This document shows, piece by piece, positions 12,761 to 21,725 of a stretch of DNA of 64,000 nucleotides (its first letter is position 1; every line of letters starts with the position of its first letter). The stretch is taken from the NCBI RefSeq assembly GCF_900101545.1, contig NZ_FMZU01000005.1, forward strand, positions 1 to 64,000, given 5' to 3'. The notes under the pieces are model-generated. The model worked only from the letters and a program-made list of their open reading frames with translations, was not told the DNA's origin and made no database searches. The position numbers and the translations under genes were made by a program. This stretch comes from Variovorax sp. CF079. Lineage in GTDB: Bacteria > Pseudomonadota > Gammaproteobacteria > Burkholderiales > Burkholderiaceae_C.

Positions 12761-13444
12761 TCAGCCGACGTGCTTCGCAAAAAAGGCCAGCGTGCGCTCG
12801 CGCGCCAGCTTGGCGGCCTCGGCGTTGTACGAGCCCCGCTGGTCGCAATTGAAGCCGTGGCCGGATTCGTAGACATGCACCTCGACCTCCGGGTGGGCCT
12901 TCTTGAAGGCCTCGATGGTGTCGAGCGGAATCCAGTGGTCGTTGTTGCCGAAATGGGCGAGCACCGGCACCTTGGGTTCGATCGCGCTCTCCTCCGGCGC
13001 CGTCATCCCGCCGCCGTAGTAAGGCGCCGCCGCCGCGAGGCCGGAGACCTTCGCCGATGCGCGCCACGTGAGCAGGCCGCCCCAGCAGTAGCCGACGATG
13101 CCGACCTTGCCGGCACGGGCCGCGTATTCCACCGCCGCCTGGATGTCCTGCAGCACGCCCGGTGCCGGCAGCGCCTCGACGGCGGTCTTGAGCTCGAAGC
13201 CGGCCTTCATGTCCTCGTCGCTGTAGCCCAGTTCGACGCCCGGCTTGACGCGATGGAAGGTCGAGGGCGAGACCGCGAGATAGCCGTCGGCCGCATAGCC
13301 GTCGGCCACCGATCGGATGTGCGAGTTGACGCCGAAGATTTCCGGCACCACGACGATCGCGCCCTTCGGCTTGCCCGCGGGTTCCGCCACGTAGGCCGGA
13401 AAGCCAAAGCCGTCCTTGGCGGTGAGATCGATGAACTGGCCCAT
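12761..13444 (-). CDS. Dienelactone hydrolase family protein
   Basis: A 227-residue cytoplasmic alpha/beta hydrolase. The characteristic Cys-Asp-His triad is present: Cys in GIVGYCWGG, Asp in FGNNDHWIP and His in ESGHGFNCD. Such enzymes open dienelactones in chlorocatechol degradation, though many act on other lactones or esters. ATG 13444 sits eight bases after an AGGAG site; ATG 13450 overlaps the upstream stop (ATGA) but is too near the site. It is coupled to the isomerase-like gene upstream, hinting at one small aromatic-compound operon. Confidence 0.88.
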   Translation of the reverse strand: MGQFIDLTAKDGFGFPAYVAEPAGKPKGAIVVVPEIFGVNSHIRSVADGYAADGYLAVSPSTFHRVKPGVELGYSDEDMKAGFELKTAVEALPAPGVLQDIQAAVEYAARAGKVGIVGYCWGGLLTWRASAKVSGLAAAAPYYGGGMTAPEESAIEPKVPVLAHFGNNDHWIPLDTIEAFKKAHPEVEVHVYESGHGFNCDQRGSYNAEAAKLARERTLAFFAKHVG

Positions 13445-13446
13445 GG

Positions 13447-14067
13447 TCATGCTCCTGAGGTGGATGGTTGTTGAATCAATGCGCGTTCGACGAAATCCAG
13501 CCGGTCCTGGCCCCAGAAGATCTCGCCGTCGATCACGTAGCTCGGCGCACCGAACACCTTGGCGTCGATGGCCTGCTGCGTGTAGTCCTCGTAGCGCTCC
13601 TGGACCGTCTGGCTTTGCGACTGCTCGCATCGTTTGGCCGGCAAGGCGCATTCGCCGACCAGCACTTCGAGCACCTTGGGGTCGGCGATGTTGCGCTCCT
13701 GCACCCAGACCGCGGCGAACACCGCGCCGCAGAGCTTCATCGCGGCCTCGGTGCCGTCGTGCAGGTCGACCGCGATGATGAGCTTCGCCGCGTCGTCGGC
13801 AGCGACCGGAAAGAACTTGGGCTTGGGGTTCAACGGAATGTCGAGGTGGCGCGAGAAGCGCGCCAGCTCCAGCAGCCGGTAGGCCTGGCGCTGCGGTGCG
13901 CGCTTGCCGAGCGGCAGGCCGCCCGAGACCGGATACACGGCGCCGAGATCGACCGGCCGCACCCGCACCGTGGCGCCGTTGGACTTGGCGAGCGCAGCGA
14001 AGCGCGCATGCCCCAGGTAGGCCCAGGGGCTCTGGGGCGTGAAGTAGTAGTCGATGGTGTGGGTCAC
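13447..14067 (-). CDS. 2-hydroxychromene-2-carboxylate isomerase-like (DsbA/GST-kappa fold)
   Basis: About 206 residues. The active-site segment DYYFTPQSPWAYLGHARF matches the HCCA isomerase group, in which the thioredoxin-fold cysteine is replaced by Ser. In naphthalene degradation such enzymes, using glutathione, convert hydroxychromene carboxylate to the benzylidenepyruvate. C-terminal FGAPSYVIDGEIFWGQDRLD is also typical. The GTG at 14067 has GGGAG eight bases upstream. Many members are not in naphthalene pathways, and none of the other genes of that pathway is here. Confidence 0.82.
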   Translation of the reverse strand: MTHTIDYYFTPQSPWAYLGHARFAALAKSNGATVRVRPVDLGAVYPVSGGLPLGKRAPQRQAYRLLELARFSRHLDIPLNPKPKFFPVAADDAAKLIIAVDLHDGTEAAMKLCGAVFAAVWVQERNIADPKVLEVLVGECALPAKRCEQSQSQTVQERYEDYTQQAIDAKVFGAPSYVIDGEIFWGQDRLDFVERALIQQPSTSGA

Positions 14068-14138
14068 AAGCCGCTCCCGATGATGTAATCGTGCGCACGG
14101 TTTTAACTGAGGCACGGCTTTCGTGCAGGAGGTGGGAT

Positions 14139-14885
14139 TTGGACCAGGTGCTCTTGATCACCGGCGGCAGCCGCGGCATCGGTGCCGCGACGGCACTGCT
14201 GGCCGCGCAGCGCGGTTTCGCGGTGGCCGTCAACTATGCCAGCAACTCGCTGGCCGCCGACGAGGTGGTGCGCACGATCCGCGACGGCGGCGGCCGCGCG
14301 ATCAGCGTGCAGGCCGACGTCGGCGACGAGGCGCAGGTGCTCGCGATGTTCGAGAAAGTCGATGCGAAGTTCGGCCGCCTCACGGCGCTGGTCAATAACG
14401 CCGGCGTGGTCGACGTGCAGGCGCGCGTCGACCAGATGAGCGTGGCGCGGCTCGACCGCATGCTGCGCATCAACGTGATCGGCAGCTTCCTCTGCGCACG
14501 CGAGGCGGTGCGGCGCATGAGCACGAAGCACGGCGGCAGCGGCGGCGCCATCGTCAATCTCTCCAGCGCCGCCGCGCGCCTGGGCTCGCCGGGCCAGTAC
14601 GTCGACTACGCGGCCAGCAAGGGTGCCATCGACAGCTTCACGATCGGGCTGGCCAAGGAGGTCGCCGACGAAGGCATCCGCGTCAACGCGGTACGACCGG
14701 GCCTGATCGACACCGAGATCCATGCCTCGGGCGGCCTGCCCGACCGCGCCGCCCAGCTCGCCCCCACCGTGCCGATGAAGCGCACCGGCAGCGCCCAGGA
14801 GGTCGCCAACGGCATCGTGTGGCTGCTGTCGGAAGAAGCGAGCTACGTGACGGCCACCTTTCTCGACGTGACAGGCGGAAGGTGA
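14139..14885 (+). CDS. Short-chain dehydrogenase/reductase
   Basis: About 248 residues. The cofactor motif is TGGSRGIG near residues 8-15, followed by NNAG, a catalytic Ser in NLSSAAARLG and YxxxK in YVDYAASKGAIDS, so the enzyme looks active. An Asn-Tyr after beta-2 (AVNYASN) suggests NADP use. A TTG start is chosen at 14139 because a perfect AGGAGG ends six bases before it; the next upstream ATG (14091) overlaps the divergent isomerase gene. It overlaps marC by TGATG coupling. Substrate unknown. Confidence 0.85.
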   Translation: MDQVLLITGGSRGIGAATALLAAQRGFAVAVNYASNSLAADEVVRTIRDGGGRAISVQADVGDEAQVLAMFEKVDAKFGRLTALVNNAGVVDVQARVDQMSVARLDRMLRINVIGSFLCAREAVRRMSTKHGGSGGAIVNLSSAAARLGSPGQYVDYAASKGAIDSFTIGLAKEVADEGIRVNAVRPGLIDTEIHASGGLPDRAAQLAPTVPMKRTGSAQEVANGIVWLLSEEASYVTATFLDVTGGR

Positions 14886-15541
14886 TGGCAACACCGACGA
14901 TGGACCTTGTCAAGCCCATGATCACGCTGCTGGCCATCGTGAATCCGCTGGCGATCGTGCCTTTCTTCATCCACTACACGCAGGGCTATACCGAGGCCCA
15001 GCGCAAACGCACCGCGTGGGTGTCGGCCTTCAGCGCCTTCGTGGTCATCGCGGTCTGCGCGCTGCTCGGGCTTCAGTTGCTGTCCTTCTTCGGCATCTCG
15101 ATCGCGAGCTTCCAGGTCGGCGGCGGCATGCTGCTCCTGATCAGCTCGCTCAGCATGCTCAACGCGCAGCCGGCCGAATCCAAGACCAACAAGGAGGAGA
15201 TTCGGGCCACGGAAGTGAAGGCCTCGCTGGGCGCCTCGATCGCGGTGGTGCCGCTCGCCATTCCGCTCCTGACCGGGCCGGCCACCATGTCGACCGTGGT
15301 CATCTATGCCGAGAAGACGCAGCACCTCTGGGAGCTCGCGGTGCTGGTCGGCTACGGCATGGTGATCGGGCTGGCGACCGGCCTCACCTTCTCGCTGGCC
15401 GAGCCGATCGCACGCGTGCTCGGCAAGACCGGCATCAACGTGATGACGCGCTTGATGGGCCTGATCCTCGCGGCGCTGGCGGTCGAGGTGATGGCCGACG
15501 GGCTCGGCACGCTGTTTCCGGCGCTCGCGCGCGCGCCCTAG
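14885..15541 (+). CDS. MarC-family integral membrane protein
   Basis: A 218-residue protein with six predicted membrane helices. MarC (UPF0056) features are visible: IVNPLAIVPFFIHYTQGYTE near the N-terminus and PLAIPLLTGPATMSTVV in the fourth helix region. The family was once linked to multiple antibiotic resistance, but this was not upheld and its role is unknown. The ATG shares a base with the SDR stop. The 3' end overlaps the convergent phosphoesterase gene by four bases. Confidence 0.88.
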   Translation: MATPTMDLVKPMITLLAIVNPLAIVPFFIHYTQGYTEAQRKRTAWVSAFSAFVVIAVCALLGLQLLSFFGISIASFQVGGGMLLLISSLSMLNAQPAESKTNKEEIRATEVKASLGASIAVVPLAIPLLTGPATMSTVVIYAEKTQHLWELAVLVGYGMVIGLATGLTFSLAEPIARVLGKTGINVMTRLMGLILAALAVEVMADGLGTLFPALARAP

Positions 15542-16002
15542 CCCTTCACCAGTTCGACGATGCGCGGCGTGACCACGCCGTCATCGATCTTCAGCTCCGC
15601 CGCCGAAATCGGCAGCCTGAAGCGGCGCGGGCCGGCGCTGCCGGGATTGACGTAGAGAACCCCATCGCGCTCTTCGGTCCGCGGCCGATGCGAGTGCCCG
15701 GACACCACCACCCGGACGCCCGCGGCGACCGGGTCGATGTCGAGCAGCGCGAGATCGTGGATCGCATAGAGACGCAGGCCGCCGAACTCGACCAGCGCCG
15801 TGTCGGGCACCGCCTCGGCCCACGCCCCCCGGTCGTTGTTGCCGCGCACCGCTGTCAGCGGCGCGATGGCGGCCAGCGCTTCGAGAATGTTCGCATCGCC
15901 GATATCGCCGCCATGCACGATGTGCTCGCAACCGCGCAGGAACGCGAGCGCCTCGGGCCGCAGCAGGCCATGCGTGTCGGAGATGAGACCGATGCGGTGC
16001 AT
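15538..16002 (-). CDS. YfcE-type metallophosphoesterase
   Basis: A 154-residue calcineurin-like phosphoesterase. Metal-binding motifs appear in order: ISDTHG (residues 7-12), GGDIGD (31-36), GNND (near 54) and SGHSHRP (near 100), with the C-terminal NPGSAG. These bind two divalent metals. YfcE enzymes hydrolyse artificial phosphodiesters in vitro and the physiological substrate is not known. It ends inside the 3' end of marC on the other strand and starts 15 bases after the lipoprotein stop. Confidence 0.88.
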   Translation of the reverse strand: MHRIGLISDTHGLLRPEALAFLRGCEHIVHGGDIGDANILEALAAIAPLTAVRGNNDRGAWAEAVPDTALVEFGGLRLYAIHDLALLDIDPVAAGVRVVVSGHSHRPRTEERDGVLYVNPGSAGPRRFRLPISAAELKIDDGVVTPRIVELVKG

Positions 16003-16017
16003 GCGGCCGGCCTCTGC

Positions 16018-16698
16018 TCAGCGGGGCTGGTCCACCCATGTCACCAGTTCCGCCACCGCCGCATCGCTCGCCGCTGCCAGCCCCTTCACGCCGCCGGGCG
16101 CGTCGGCGCTCGGCGCGGGCCGCTGCACCATGAAGCTCTGCTGCGCGAGCACGCGGTCGCCGCCGGCATTGCTGCGGATCAGGGTCGCGCGCAGGCGCAC
16201 CAGGCCCACGCTCCGGGTCGGCGATTCGAAGTAGTGGCTGAATTCCTCGAGCGACACCCTGAGCGTGTCGGGCACCTTGCCCTCGCTGCGCGCGATGGTG
16301 GCGCTTTCTTCCGGACCGAGCACGGTGCGGCGCGCGGCCAGCGCGTCGCGCAGGCGCTGGTGCAACAGCTGCGCCGGCGCCAGGCTCCAGCGCGATTGGC
16401 CATAGGGCCGCAGCTGGTTGGCATCGGCATAGCCCAGGCGGTAGAGCAGCTGCGTGCCCTCGAGCCGCGTGCCGGCCTCGATCTCGGCCAGCGCGATGAG
16501 CGGCAGCGCGTGCGGATTGACAGGTGCCGGCGCCGTGGATGCGGCGAGGTTGGGGCCGAAGTCGTACAGCGTGGCGCGAGCGGGCTTGTCGGGCAAGGCG
16601 CCGCAGCCCGCCGCCAGCAGCACGGCGGCGATGCCTGCGACGGCCGAGAGGCGCGCCCGCGCTGCGCGAGCGGCCATGTTCTGGAGTACGTCGTTCAT
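16018..16698 (-). CDS. PqiC/YmbA-like outer-membrane lipoprotein of an Mla-type system
   Basis: About 226 residues with a lipobox VLLAAGC near residue 35, so it is a lipoprotein after SPase II processing. The rest matches the ABC-type transport auxiliary lipoprotein family (LYDFGP near the N-terminus, LPLIALAEIEAG, RWSLAPAQLLHQRLRDAL). The family includes PqiC, which holds MCE tunnels at the outer membrane. It starts 12 bases after the MlaD-like gene, is its partner by context, and is the last gene of the operon. Confidence 0.82.
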   Translation of the reverse strand: MNDVLQNMAARAARARLSAVAGIAAVLLAAGCGALPDKPARATLYDFGPNLAASTAPAPVNPHALPLIALAEIEAGTRLEGTQLLYRLGYADANQLRPYGQSRWSLAPAQLLHQRLRDALAARRTVLGPEESATIARSEGKVPDTLRVSLEEFSHYFESPTRSVGLVRLRATLIRSNAGGDRVLAQQSFMVQRPAPSADAPGGVKGLAAASDAAVAELVTWVDQPR

Positions 16699-16709
16699 GG
16701 TCGTCACTT

Positions 16710-17696
16710 TCAAGGCCGCGCCGGCGCGACGGCCGGCGCGGAAAATCCGGGCTCGCCCGGCCCGGCGACCACGCCGCCGCTGCCGAACAGCAGCGATTGC
16801 GGGTTGTCGTTGATGCCGTCGGCCGCGCGGCCGAGGCGGCGTACCGCGCGCGAGGTGTCCTCGGCGACGCGGTTCACGCGCGGCAGCGTGGCGCTGTTGA
16901 AGGAGTCGACCGCCTGCGCCAGGGACTTGGTGCCGTCGCCCAACCGGTCGATCGGGCCGTCCTTCGCATTCAGCCGGTTCACGGTGCCGTTGAAGTTGTT
17001 GGCCACGCGCGAGACGTCGCCGGCGGCCGTCTTGAGCGAAGCCATGGTATCCCTCGTGCGGTCCACCAGCGGCGGCAAGGTGGCCAGCGTCGGGTTGAGC
17101 CCGTTCTTCACCGTGTTGTCGAGCGAGCGCGTGAGCTGGTTGGCGCTGGCCGAAGCCTGCGCGATGTTTTCCAGCGCGTCGGCGATGCGTTTCTGGTTGT
17201 CGTCGCCCAGCAGCGTGTTGGCCTTCTTCGTCACCTCGTCGATCTGGTTGATGATGGCCTCGCCGCGGTCCTGCAGCTGCGCCAGCACCGAGGGCTTGAG
17301 CGGGATGCGCGGTGGATCGTCGTTGTTCGGCGTGAGCGCCACCTGCGATTCGCCCTTGTCGTCGATCGCAATGAAGGCCAGGCCGGTCACGCCCTGGTAA
17401 CTCAGCGTGGCATAGCTCGAGGTCGTGAGCGGCACGCGCTCGTCGACCGTGATGCGCACGCGCACATTGCCCTTCACCTTGGGATCGAAGTCGATCGAGG
17501 CGACCTTGCCGACGGCGATGCCGCGGTAGCGCACCGTCGCCTGCGGCTGCAGCCCGCTCACCGGGTCGCGGGTCGAGAGTTCGTAGATGTTGCGCACCGT
17601 GTTGTCGCGCGTGAACCAGACCACCAGCGCGATGATCGCGGCGATCAGGCCGAGCACGAAGGCGCCGGCGGCGATGGCATGGGCCTTGTTTTCCAT
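16710..17696 (-). CDS. MlaD-like MCE-domain lipid-transport protein
   Basis: 328 residues. One N-terminal membrane anchor (residues 7-29) is followed by an MCE domain (GLQPQATVRYRGIAVGKVAS, then SYATLSYQGVTGLAFIAIDD). A long helical C-terminal part of about 170 residues carries TLATLPPLVDRTRDTMASL and similar repeats. It is longer than MlaD proper (about 180 residues) and resembles LetB/PqiB-short or plant TGD2-type single-MCE proteins. It should form the periplasmic hexameric ring on the MlaEF complex. Six bases separate it from the ATPase gene. Confidence 0.88.
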   Translation of the reverse strand: MENKAHAIAAGAFVLGLIAAIIALVVWFTRDNTVRNIYELSTRDPVSGLQPQATVRYRGIAVGKVASIDFDPKVKGNVRVRITVDERVPLTTSSYATLSYQGVTGLAFIAIDDKGESQVALTPNNDDPPRIPLKPSVLAQLQDRGEAIINQIDEVTKKANTLLGDDNQKRIADALENIAQASASANQLTRSLDNTVKNGLNPTLATLPPLVDRTRDTMASLKTAAGDVSRVANNFNGTVNRLNAKDGPIDRLGDGTKSLAQAVDSFNSATLPRVNRVAEDTSRAVRRLGRAADGINDNPQSLLFGSGGVVAGPGEPGFSAPAVAPARP

Positions 17697-17701
17697 GGCA
17701 G

Positions 17702-18547
17702 CTACCTTTCAGTGAGTGGGGTCCGGCCGGTGCCGGCAAGCCCCGAGACGGTCGAGGGCGGCACGCCTTCGTGGAGCGCCTCCATGGCGCGCTGGCCGCG
17801 GCCGCCGAGAAAGTATTCGTGGATGAAGGGATGCGGGTAGGCGATGACGTCGCGTGCCGTGCCGGCGACGATCACGCGCTGGTCGGCCAGCACCGCGATG
17901 CGGGTGCTGAGGTCGAACAGCGTGTCCAGGTCGTGCGTGACCATCACCACCGTGAGCCCCAGTTCGCGATGCAGCCCGCGCAACAGGTCGCAGAAGCCGT
18001 CGGCGCTTTCGGGGTCCAGGCCGGCGGTGGGCTCGTCGAGCAGGAGCAGCGGCGGATCCATGATCAGCGCGCGCGCCAGTGCCACCCGCTTGATCATGCC
18101 GCCCGACAAATCGGCCGGACTCTTGGTCGCCTGCTGCGGCTCGAGCCCGACCATCTGCAGCTTGACCAGTGCGGCATCGCGGATCAGGTCGTCGGGCAGG
18201 AGCTTGAGTTCGCGCAGCGGGAACGCGACGTTGTCGAGCACGCTGAAGGCCGAGAACAGCGCGCCGTGCTGGAACAGCATGCCGACGTTGGCGGCGCCGG
18301 TGGCGCTGAGCCGGCCCGGCGGATGACCGAGCACGGAGACCTCGCCCTTCGAAGGCCGCTCGAGTCCCAGGATCTGGCGCAGCAGCACGGTCTTGCCGGT
18401 GCCCGAGCCGCCCACCAGCGACAGCACCTCGCCTTTGCGGATCGTGAGGTCGAGGTCGCGGTGCACCACCTGGTCGCCCTCGGGCGACTCGAAGACGGTC
18501 CACAGCTTGCGGATTTCGACCATGTTGGTCTTCTGATCTTCGCTCAT
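17702..18547 (-). CDS. MlaF-like ABC transporter ATPase
   Basis: 281 residues. Walker A GGSGTGKT is at 46-53, the signature is LSGGMIKRVALARAL, and Walker B is LLLLDEPTAGLDPE, followed by the H-loop VTHD. The GGMxKR signature is typical of the ATPases of MCE systems. It energises phospholipid movement between inner and outer membrane with the MlaE-like permease. It has a C-terminal extension (EYFLGGRGQRAME) as in MlaF. Only 55 bases separate it from the permease gene. Confidence 0.92.
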   Translation of the reverse strand: MSEDQKTNMVEIRKLWTVFESPEGDQVVHRDLDLTIRKGEVLSLVGGSGTGKTVLLRQILGLERPSKGEVSVLGHPPGRLSATGAANVGMLFQHGALFSAFSVLDNVAFPLRELKLLPDDLIRDAALVKLQMVGLEPQQATKSPADLSGGMIKRVALARALIMDPPLLLLDEPTAGLDPESADGFCDLLRGLHRELGLTVVMVTHDLDTLFDLSTRIAVLADQRVIVAGTARDVIAYPHPFIHEYFLGGRGQRAMEALHEGVPPSTVSGLAGTGRTPLTER

Positions 18548-18602
18548 TGGACAACCTCCGCGCTGCGCGCTGCGGTATTCGCCTTGGGAGCGGCCCGGCG
18601 GC

Positions 18603-19772
18603 TCATGCCCTGAACCCCACGCCCTTGAAGAGCACAGCGAAGAGCGCGTCGACCAGGATCACGACCGTGATCGAAGCCACCACCGAGGAGGTGGTGCCGC
18701 GGCCGAGGCTTTCGGTGTTGGGCTTCACCTTCATGCCGTAGTAGCAGCCGATCAGCGCGATCAGGACGCCGAACACGGCCGACTTGGACATCGCGAGCCA
18801 GATGTTGGTCATCGGCACCGCGCGCGGCAGCGCCGACAGGAAATAGGCCGGCGAGATGTCCAGCGTGAGATCGGCCGCGACCATGCCGCCTAACAGGGCC
18901 GCCGCCGAAGTCCACATGCTGATCAGCGGCATCGCGATCGCCAGCGCCAGCACGCGCGGCATCACGAGCCGGAAGCCATGCGGAATGCCCATCACGCGCA
19001 TGGCATCGAGTTCCTCGGTCACGCGCATGACGCCGATCTGCGCGGTGATGGCCGAGCCCGAACGGCCCGCAATCAGCACCGCCGCGAGCACCGGGCCGAG
19101 TTCGCGGATCAGCGACAGGCCGAGGATGTTGACGATGAAGGCTTCGCCGCCGTACTGGCGCAATTGCTGCGAGGTCAGGTAGGCCAGCACCACGCCGATC
19201 AAGAGGCCCACCAGCGCGGTGATGGGCAGCGCGGTGGCGCCGAAATGGTAGAGATGGCCCGAGAAGTCGCGCCAGGGCGCACGGTGCGGCGCGCGCAGCA
19301 GCGTGCCGACGTCGAGCGTGAGCTGGCCGACGAGCGCCAGGAAATCGCGCGCCACCATCATGATGCGCGCGCCGTTGTGGGCGAAATCGTGGAAATGCTC
19401 GGCCAGCGTCTTGCCGGGCTCCGCCGGGGCGCTGCAGGTGTACTGCGCCACCTGGTCCAGCACGGCCTTGTGCTGCGAGTCCATTTCGAGCCGCGCCGGC
19501 CAGGCCTGGCGCCAGTGGTTCCAGAGCAGCTGGGCGCCGATGTGGTCGAGCTGCTCGACGGGGCGCAGGTCCCAGGCCCGGTCGTCCTGCGGCGGCACGG
19601 CATCGAGATTCTTCGCCAGGGCCTCCCAGGTGCGCCGCGACGACATCGAGAGCGCGGTCCAGCAGCCGCTGGCGACGGCCCATTTGCCGCCCTCCCCGTC
19701 GCGTTGCTCGACGCGCGGACGCAAGCGGTCTGCGTTTTGCGCGTCGGCGGTCGGCAACGATGCGATCGACAT
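18603..19772 (-). CDS. MlaE-like permease with N-terminal STAS-like domain
   Basis: About 389 residues. The C-terminal 260 residues are the MlaE permease fold with LIGVVLAYLTSQQLRQYGGE, RELGPVLAAVLIAGRSGSA and ELDAMRVMG. The N-terminal 120 residues (WTALSMSSRRTWEALAKNLD and onward) resemble a STAS domain, so MlaB and MlaE functions are fused in one chain. It is the first gene of the operon; start MSIASLPT is the first good one, as the region upstream is shared with the divergent GMC gene (197 bases apart). No MlaC homologue is seen nearby. Confidence 0.87.
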   Translation of the reverse strand: MSIASLPTADAQNADRLRPRVEQRDGEGGKWAVASGCWTALSMSSRRTWEALAKNLDAVPPQDDRAWDLRPVEQLDHIGAQLLWNHWRQAWPARLEMDSQHKAVLDQVAQYTCSAPAEPGKTLAEHFHDFAHNGARIMMVARDFLALVGQLTLDVGTLLRAPHRAPWRDFSGHLYHFGATALPITALVGLLIGVVLAYLTSQQLRQYGGEAFIVNILGLSLIRELGPVLAAVLIAGRSGSAITAQIGVMRVTEELDAMRVMGIPHGFRLVMPRVLALAIAMPLISMWTSAAALLGGMVAADLTLDISPAYFLSALPRAVPMTNIWLAMSKSAVFGVLIALIGCYYGMKVKPNTESLGRGTTSSVVASITVVILVDALFAVLFKGVGFRA

Positions 19773-19969
19773 GGATGGAGCGGGCGGGCGGTCTGCGAGA
19801 TGGAGGACGCAACATCGTAACCGTGTGCGTCTGCAGCAAACCGCCCGATCGGCGCCCGTTCGCGTAGGCCATCGGCGCAAGGCACGGGCGTTTGCCACAA
19901 TCGACCGTTCGGTGCCGCATTGCAGCACCCCTTCACAAGAACGACCAGAGACAGACAAACAAGGCGCGA

Positions 19970-21595
19970 ATGAGCGACACCACCTTCGACTACATCGTCA
20001 TCGGCGCCGGCACCGCCGGCGCGCTGATGGCCAATCGCCTCTCAGCCGACAAGCAATGCCGCGTGCTCCTGATCGAGGCCGGCCGCAAGGACGACTACCA
20101 CTGGATCCACATTCCGGTCGGCTACCTCTACTGCATCGGCAATCCGCGCACCGACTGGCTCTACAGCACCGAGCCCGACGCCGGCCTCAACGGCCGCACG
20201 CTGCGCTATCCGCGCGGCAAGACGCTGGGCGGATCGTCTTCCATCAACGGGATGATCTACATGCGCGGCCAGTCGCGCGACTACGAGCAGTGGGCCGCGC
20301 TCACCGGCGACGACACCTGGCGCTGGGACAACGTGCTGCCCGCCTTCAAGAAGCACGAGGACCACTACCTCGGCGCCGACGAGATGCACGGCGCCGGCGG
20401 CGAATGGCGGGTCGAGAAGCAGCGCCTGCGCTGGGACATCCTCGATGCCTTCGCCGAGGCCGCGGTGCAGGCCGGCGTGCCGCACAGCACCGACTTCAAC
20501 CGCGGCAGCAACGAGGGCGTGGGCTATTTCCAGGTCAACCAGAAGAACGGCTGGCGCTGGAACACGGCCAAGGCCTTCCTGCGCCCGACCTGCTACGGCC
20601 GCCCCAACTTCGAGCTGTGGACCGGCGCCCAGGTCTCGCGCCTCGTCGTCGAAACCCGGCCCGACGGCAGCCGGCGCTGCACCGGCGCCCAGGTGTGGGA
20701 CGGCCACGAGATGGTGCTGGCGCATGCGACACGCGAAGTGATCCTCTGCGCGGGCAGCATCGGCTCGCCGCAGATCCTGCAGCTCTCGGGCGTCGGGCCG
20801 GCCGAGCTGCTGCGCCAGCATGGCATCGACGTCGTGCTCGATGCGCCGGGCGTCGGCGCCAACCTGCAGGACCATCTGCAGATCCGCGCGGTCTACAAGA
20901 TCAAGGATGCGCCCACGCTCAACGTGCTCGCCTCCTCCTATTACGGCAAGGCGAAGATCGGCCTCGAATACCTGTGGAAGCGCAGCGGCCCGATGAGCAT
21001 GGCGCCCTCGCAGCTCGGCGCCTTCACGCGCAGCTCGCCCGAGCACGAATGGCCGAACCTCGAATACCACGTGCAGCCGCTCTCGCTCGACGCCTTCGGC
21101 GAGCCGCTGCACGCCTTTCCGGCCTTCACCGCCAGCGTGTGCAACCTGAACCCGACCAGCCGCGGCACGGTGCACATCAAGAGCCACCGCTTCCAGGACG
21201 CGCCCGCGATCGCGCCGCACTACCTGAGCACCGACGAAGACCGCAAGGTGGCGGCCGATTCGCTGCGCGTCACGCGCCGCATCGCGGCCCAGCCGGCACT
21301 CGCCAAGTACGCGCCTGAAGAATGGAAGCCGGGCCTTCAGTACCAGAGCGACGAGGAGCTCGCGCGCCTGGCCGGCGACATCGCGACCACCATCTTCCAT
21401 CCGGTCGGCACCACGAAGATGGGCGCCGACGGCGACCCGATGGCGGTGCTCGATTCGAAGCTCCGCGTGCGCGGCATCGACGGCCTGCGCGTGGTCGATG
21501 CCGGCGCGATGCCCACCATCACGAGCGGTAACACCAACAGCCCGACCTTGATGATGGCGGAGAAGGCGGCCGGCTGGATTCGGGATCAGCCCTGA
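19970..21595 (+). CDS. GMC-family FAD oxidoreductase (choline-dehydrogenase-like)
   Basis: 541 residues. The N-terminal FAD motif is IVIGAGTAGALMANRLSA with the acidic end IEAG. The GMC signature GKTLGGSSSINGMIYMRGQ lies near residue 85, and ATREVILCAGSIGSPQILQLSG near 260. The C-terminal active-site region is FHPVGTTKMG, with a second conserved NTNSPTLM near the end. Such enzymes oxidise alcohols, choline or sugars. There is no signal peptide. It converges on the solute-binding protein gene at 21726 and may be unrelated to that cluster. Substrate unknown. Confidence 0.9.
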   Translation: MSDTTFDYIVIGAGTAGALMANRLSADKQCRVLLIEAGRKDDYHWIHIPVGYLYCIGNPRTDWLYSTEPDAGLNGRTLRYPRGKTLGGSSSINGMIYMRGQSRDYEQWAALTGDDTWRWDNVLPAFKKHEDHYLGADEMHGAGGEWRVEKQRLRWDILDAFAEAAVQAGVPHSTDFNRGSNEGVGYFQVNQKNGWRWNTAKAFLRPTCYGRPNFELWTGAQVSRLVVETRPDGSRRCTGAQVWDGHEMVLAHATREVILCAGSIGSPQILQLSGVGPAELLRQHGIDVVLDAPGVGANLQDHLQIRAVYKIKDAPTLNVLASSYYGKAKIGLEYLWKRSGPMSMAPSQLGAFTRSSPEHEWPNLEYHVQPLSLDAFGEPLHAFPAFTASVCNLNPTSRGTVHIKSHRFQDAPAIAPHYLSTDEDRKVAADSLRVTRRIAAQPALAKYAPEEWKPGLQYQSDEELARLAGDIATTIFHPVGTTKMGADGDPMAVLDSKLRVRGIDGLRVVDAGAMPTITSGNTNSPTLMMAEKAAGWIRDQP

Positions 21596-21630
21596 ACACT
21601 GGAGATACGCGCAGCGCGGCCTGTTCGGGA

Positions 21631-21667
21631 AACACCGCGGAACCGGCTTTGCCGGGCCGCTGGTGTT
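21631..21667 (-). repeat. Intergenic hairpin repeat, copy 1
   Basis: A 37-base element between convergent genes. On the minus strand an outer stem AACACC/GGTGTT encloses an inner hairpin CCGGC-AAA-GCCGG. It is preceded by a CCCCC/GGGGG palindrome at about 21668-21685. An equally long copy lies at 43865-43901 on the plus strand, with compensatory base changes in the outer stem. Likely a dispersed bidirectional terminator or REP-like unit. Confidence 0.75.
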
Positions 21668-21725
21668 GCCCCCGGTGAAGGGGGTTGGCGAAGCGACACG
21701 AAGTGCGCGAAGCCTGGGGGAGCGC

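Noticed and set aside
12761-14233. 490-codon frame seeming to fuse dienelactone hydrolase to an N-terminal domain
   Set aside because: The first 260 codons are an out-of-frame shadow of the isomerase-like gene; the real start has a ribosome site at 13444.
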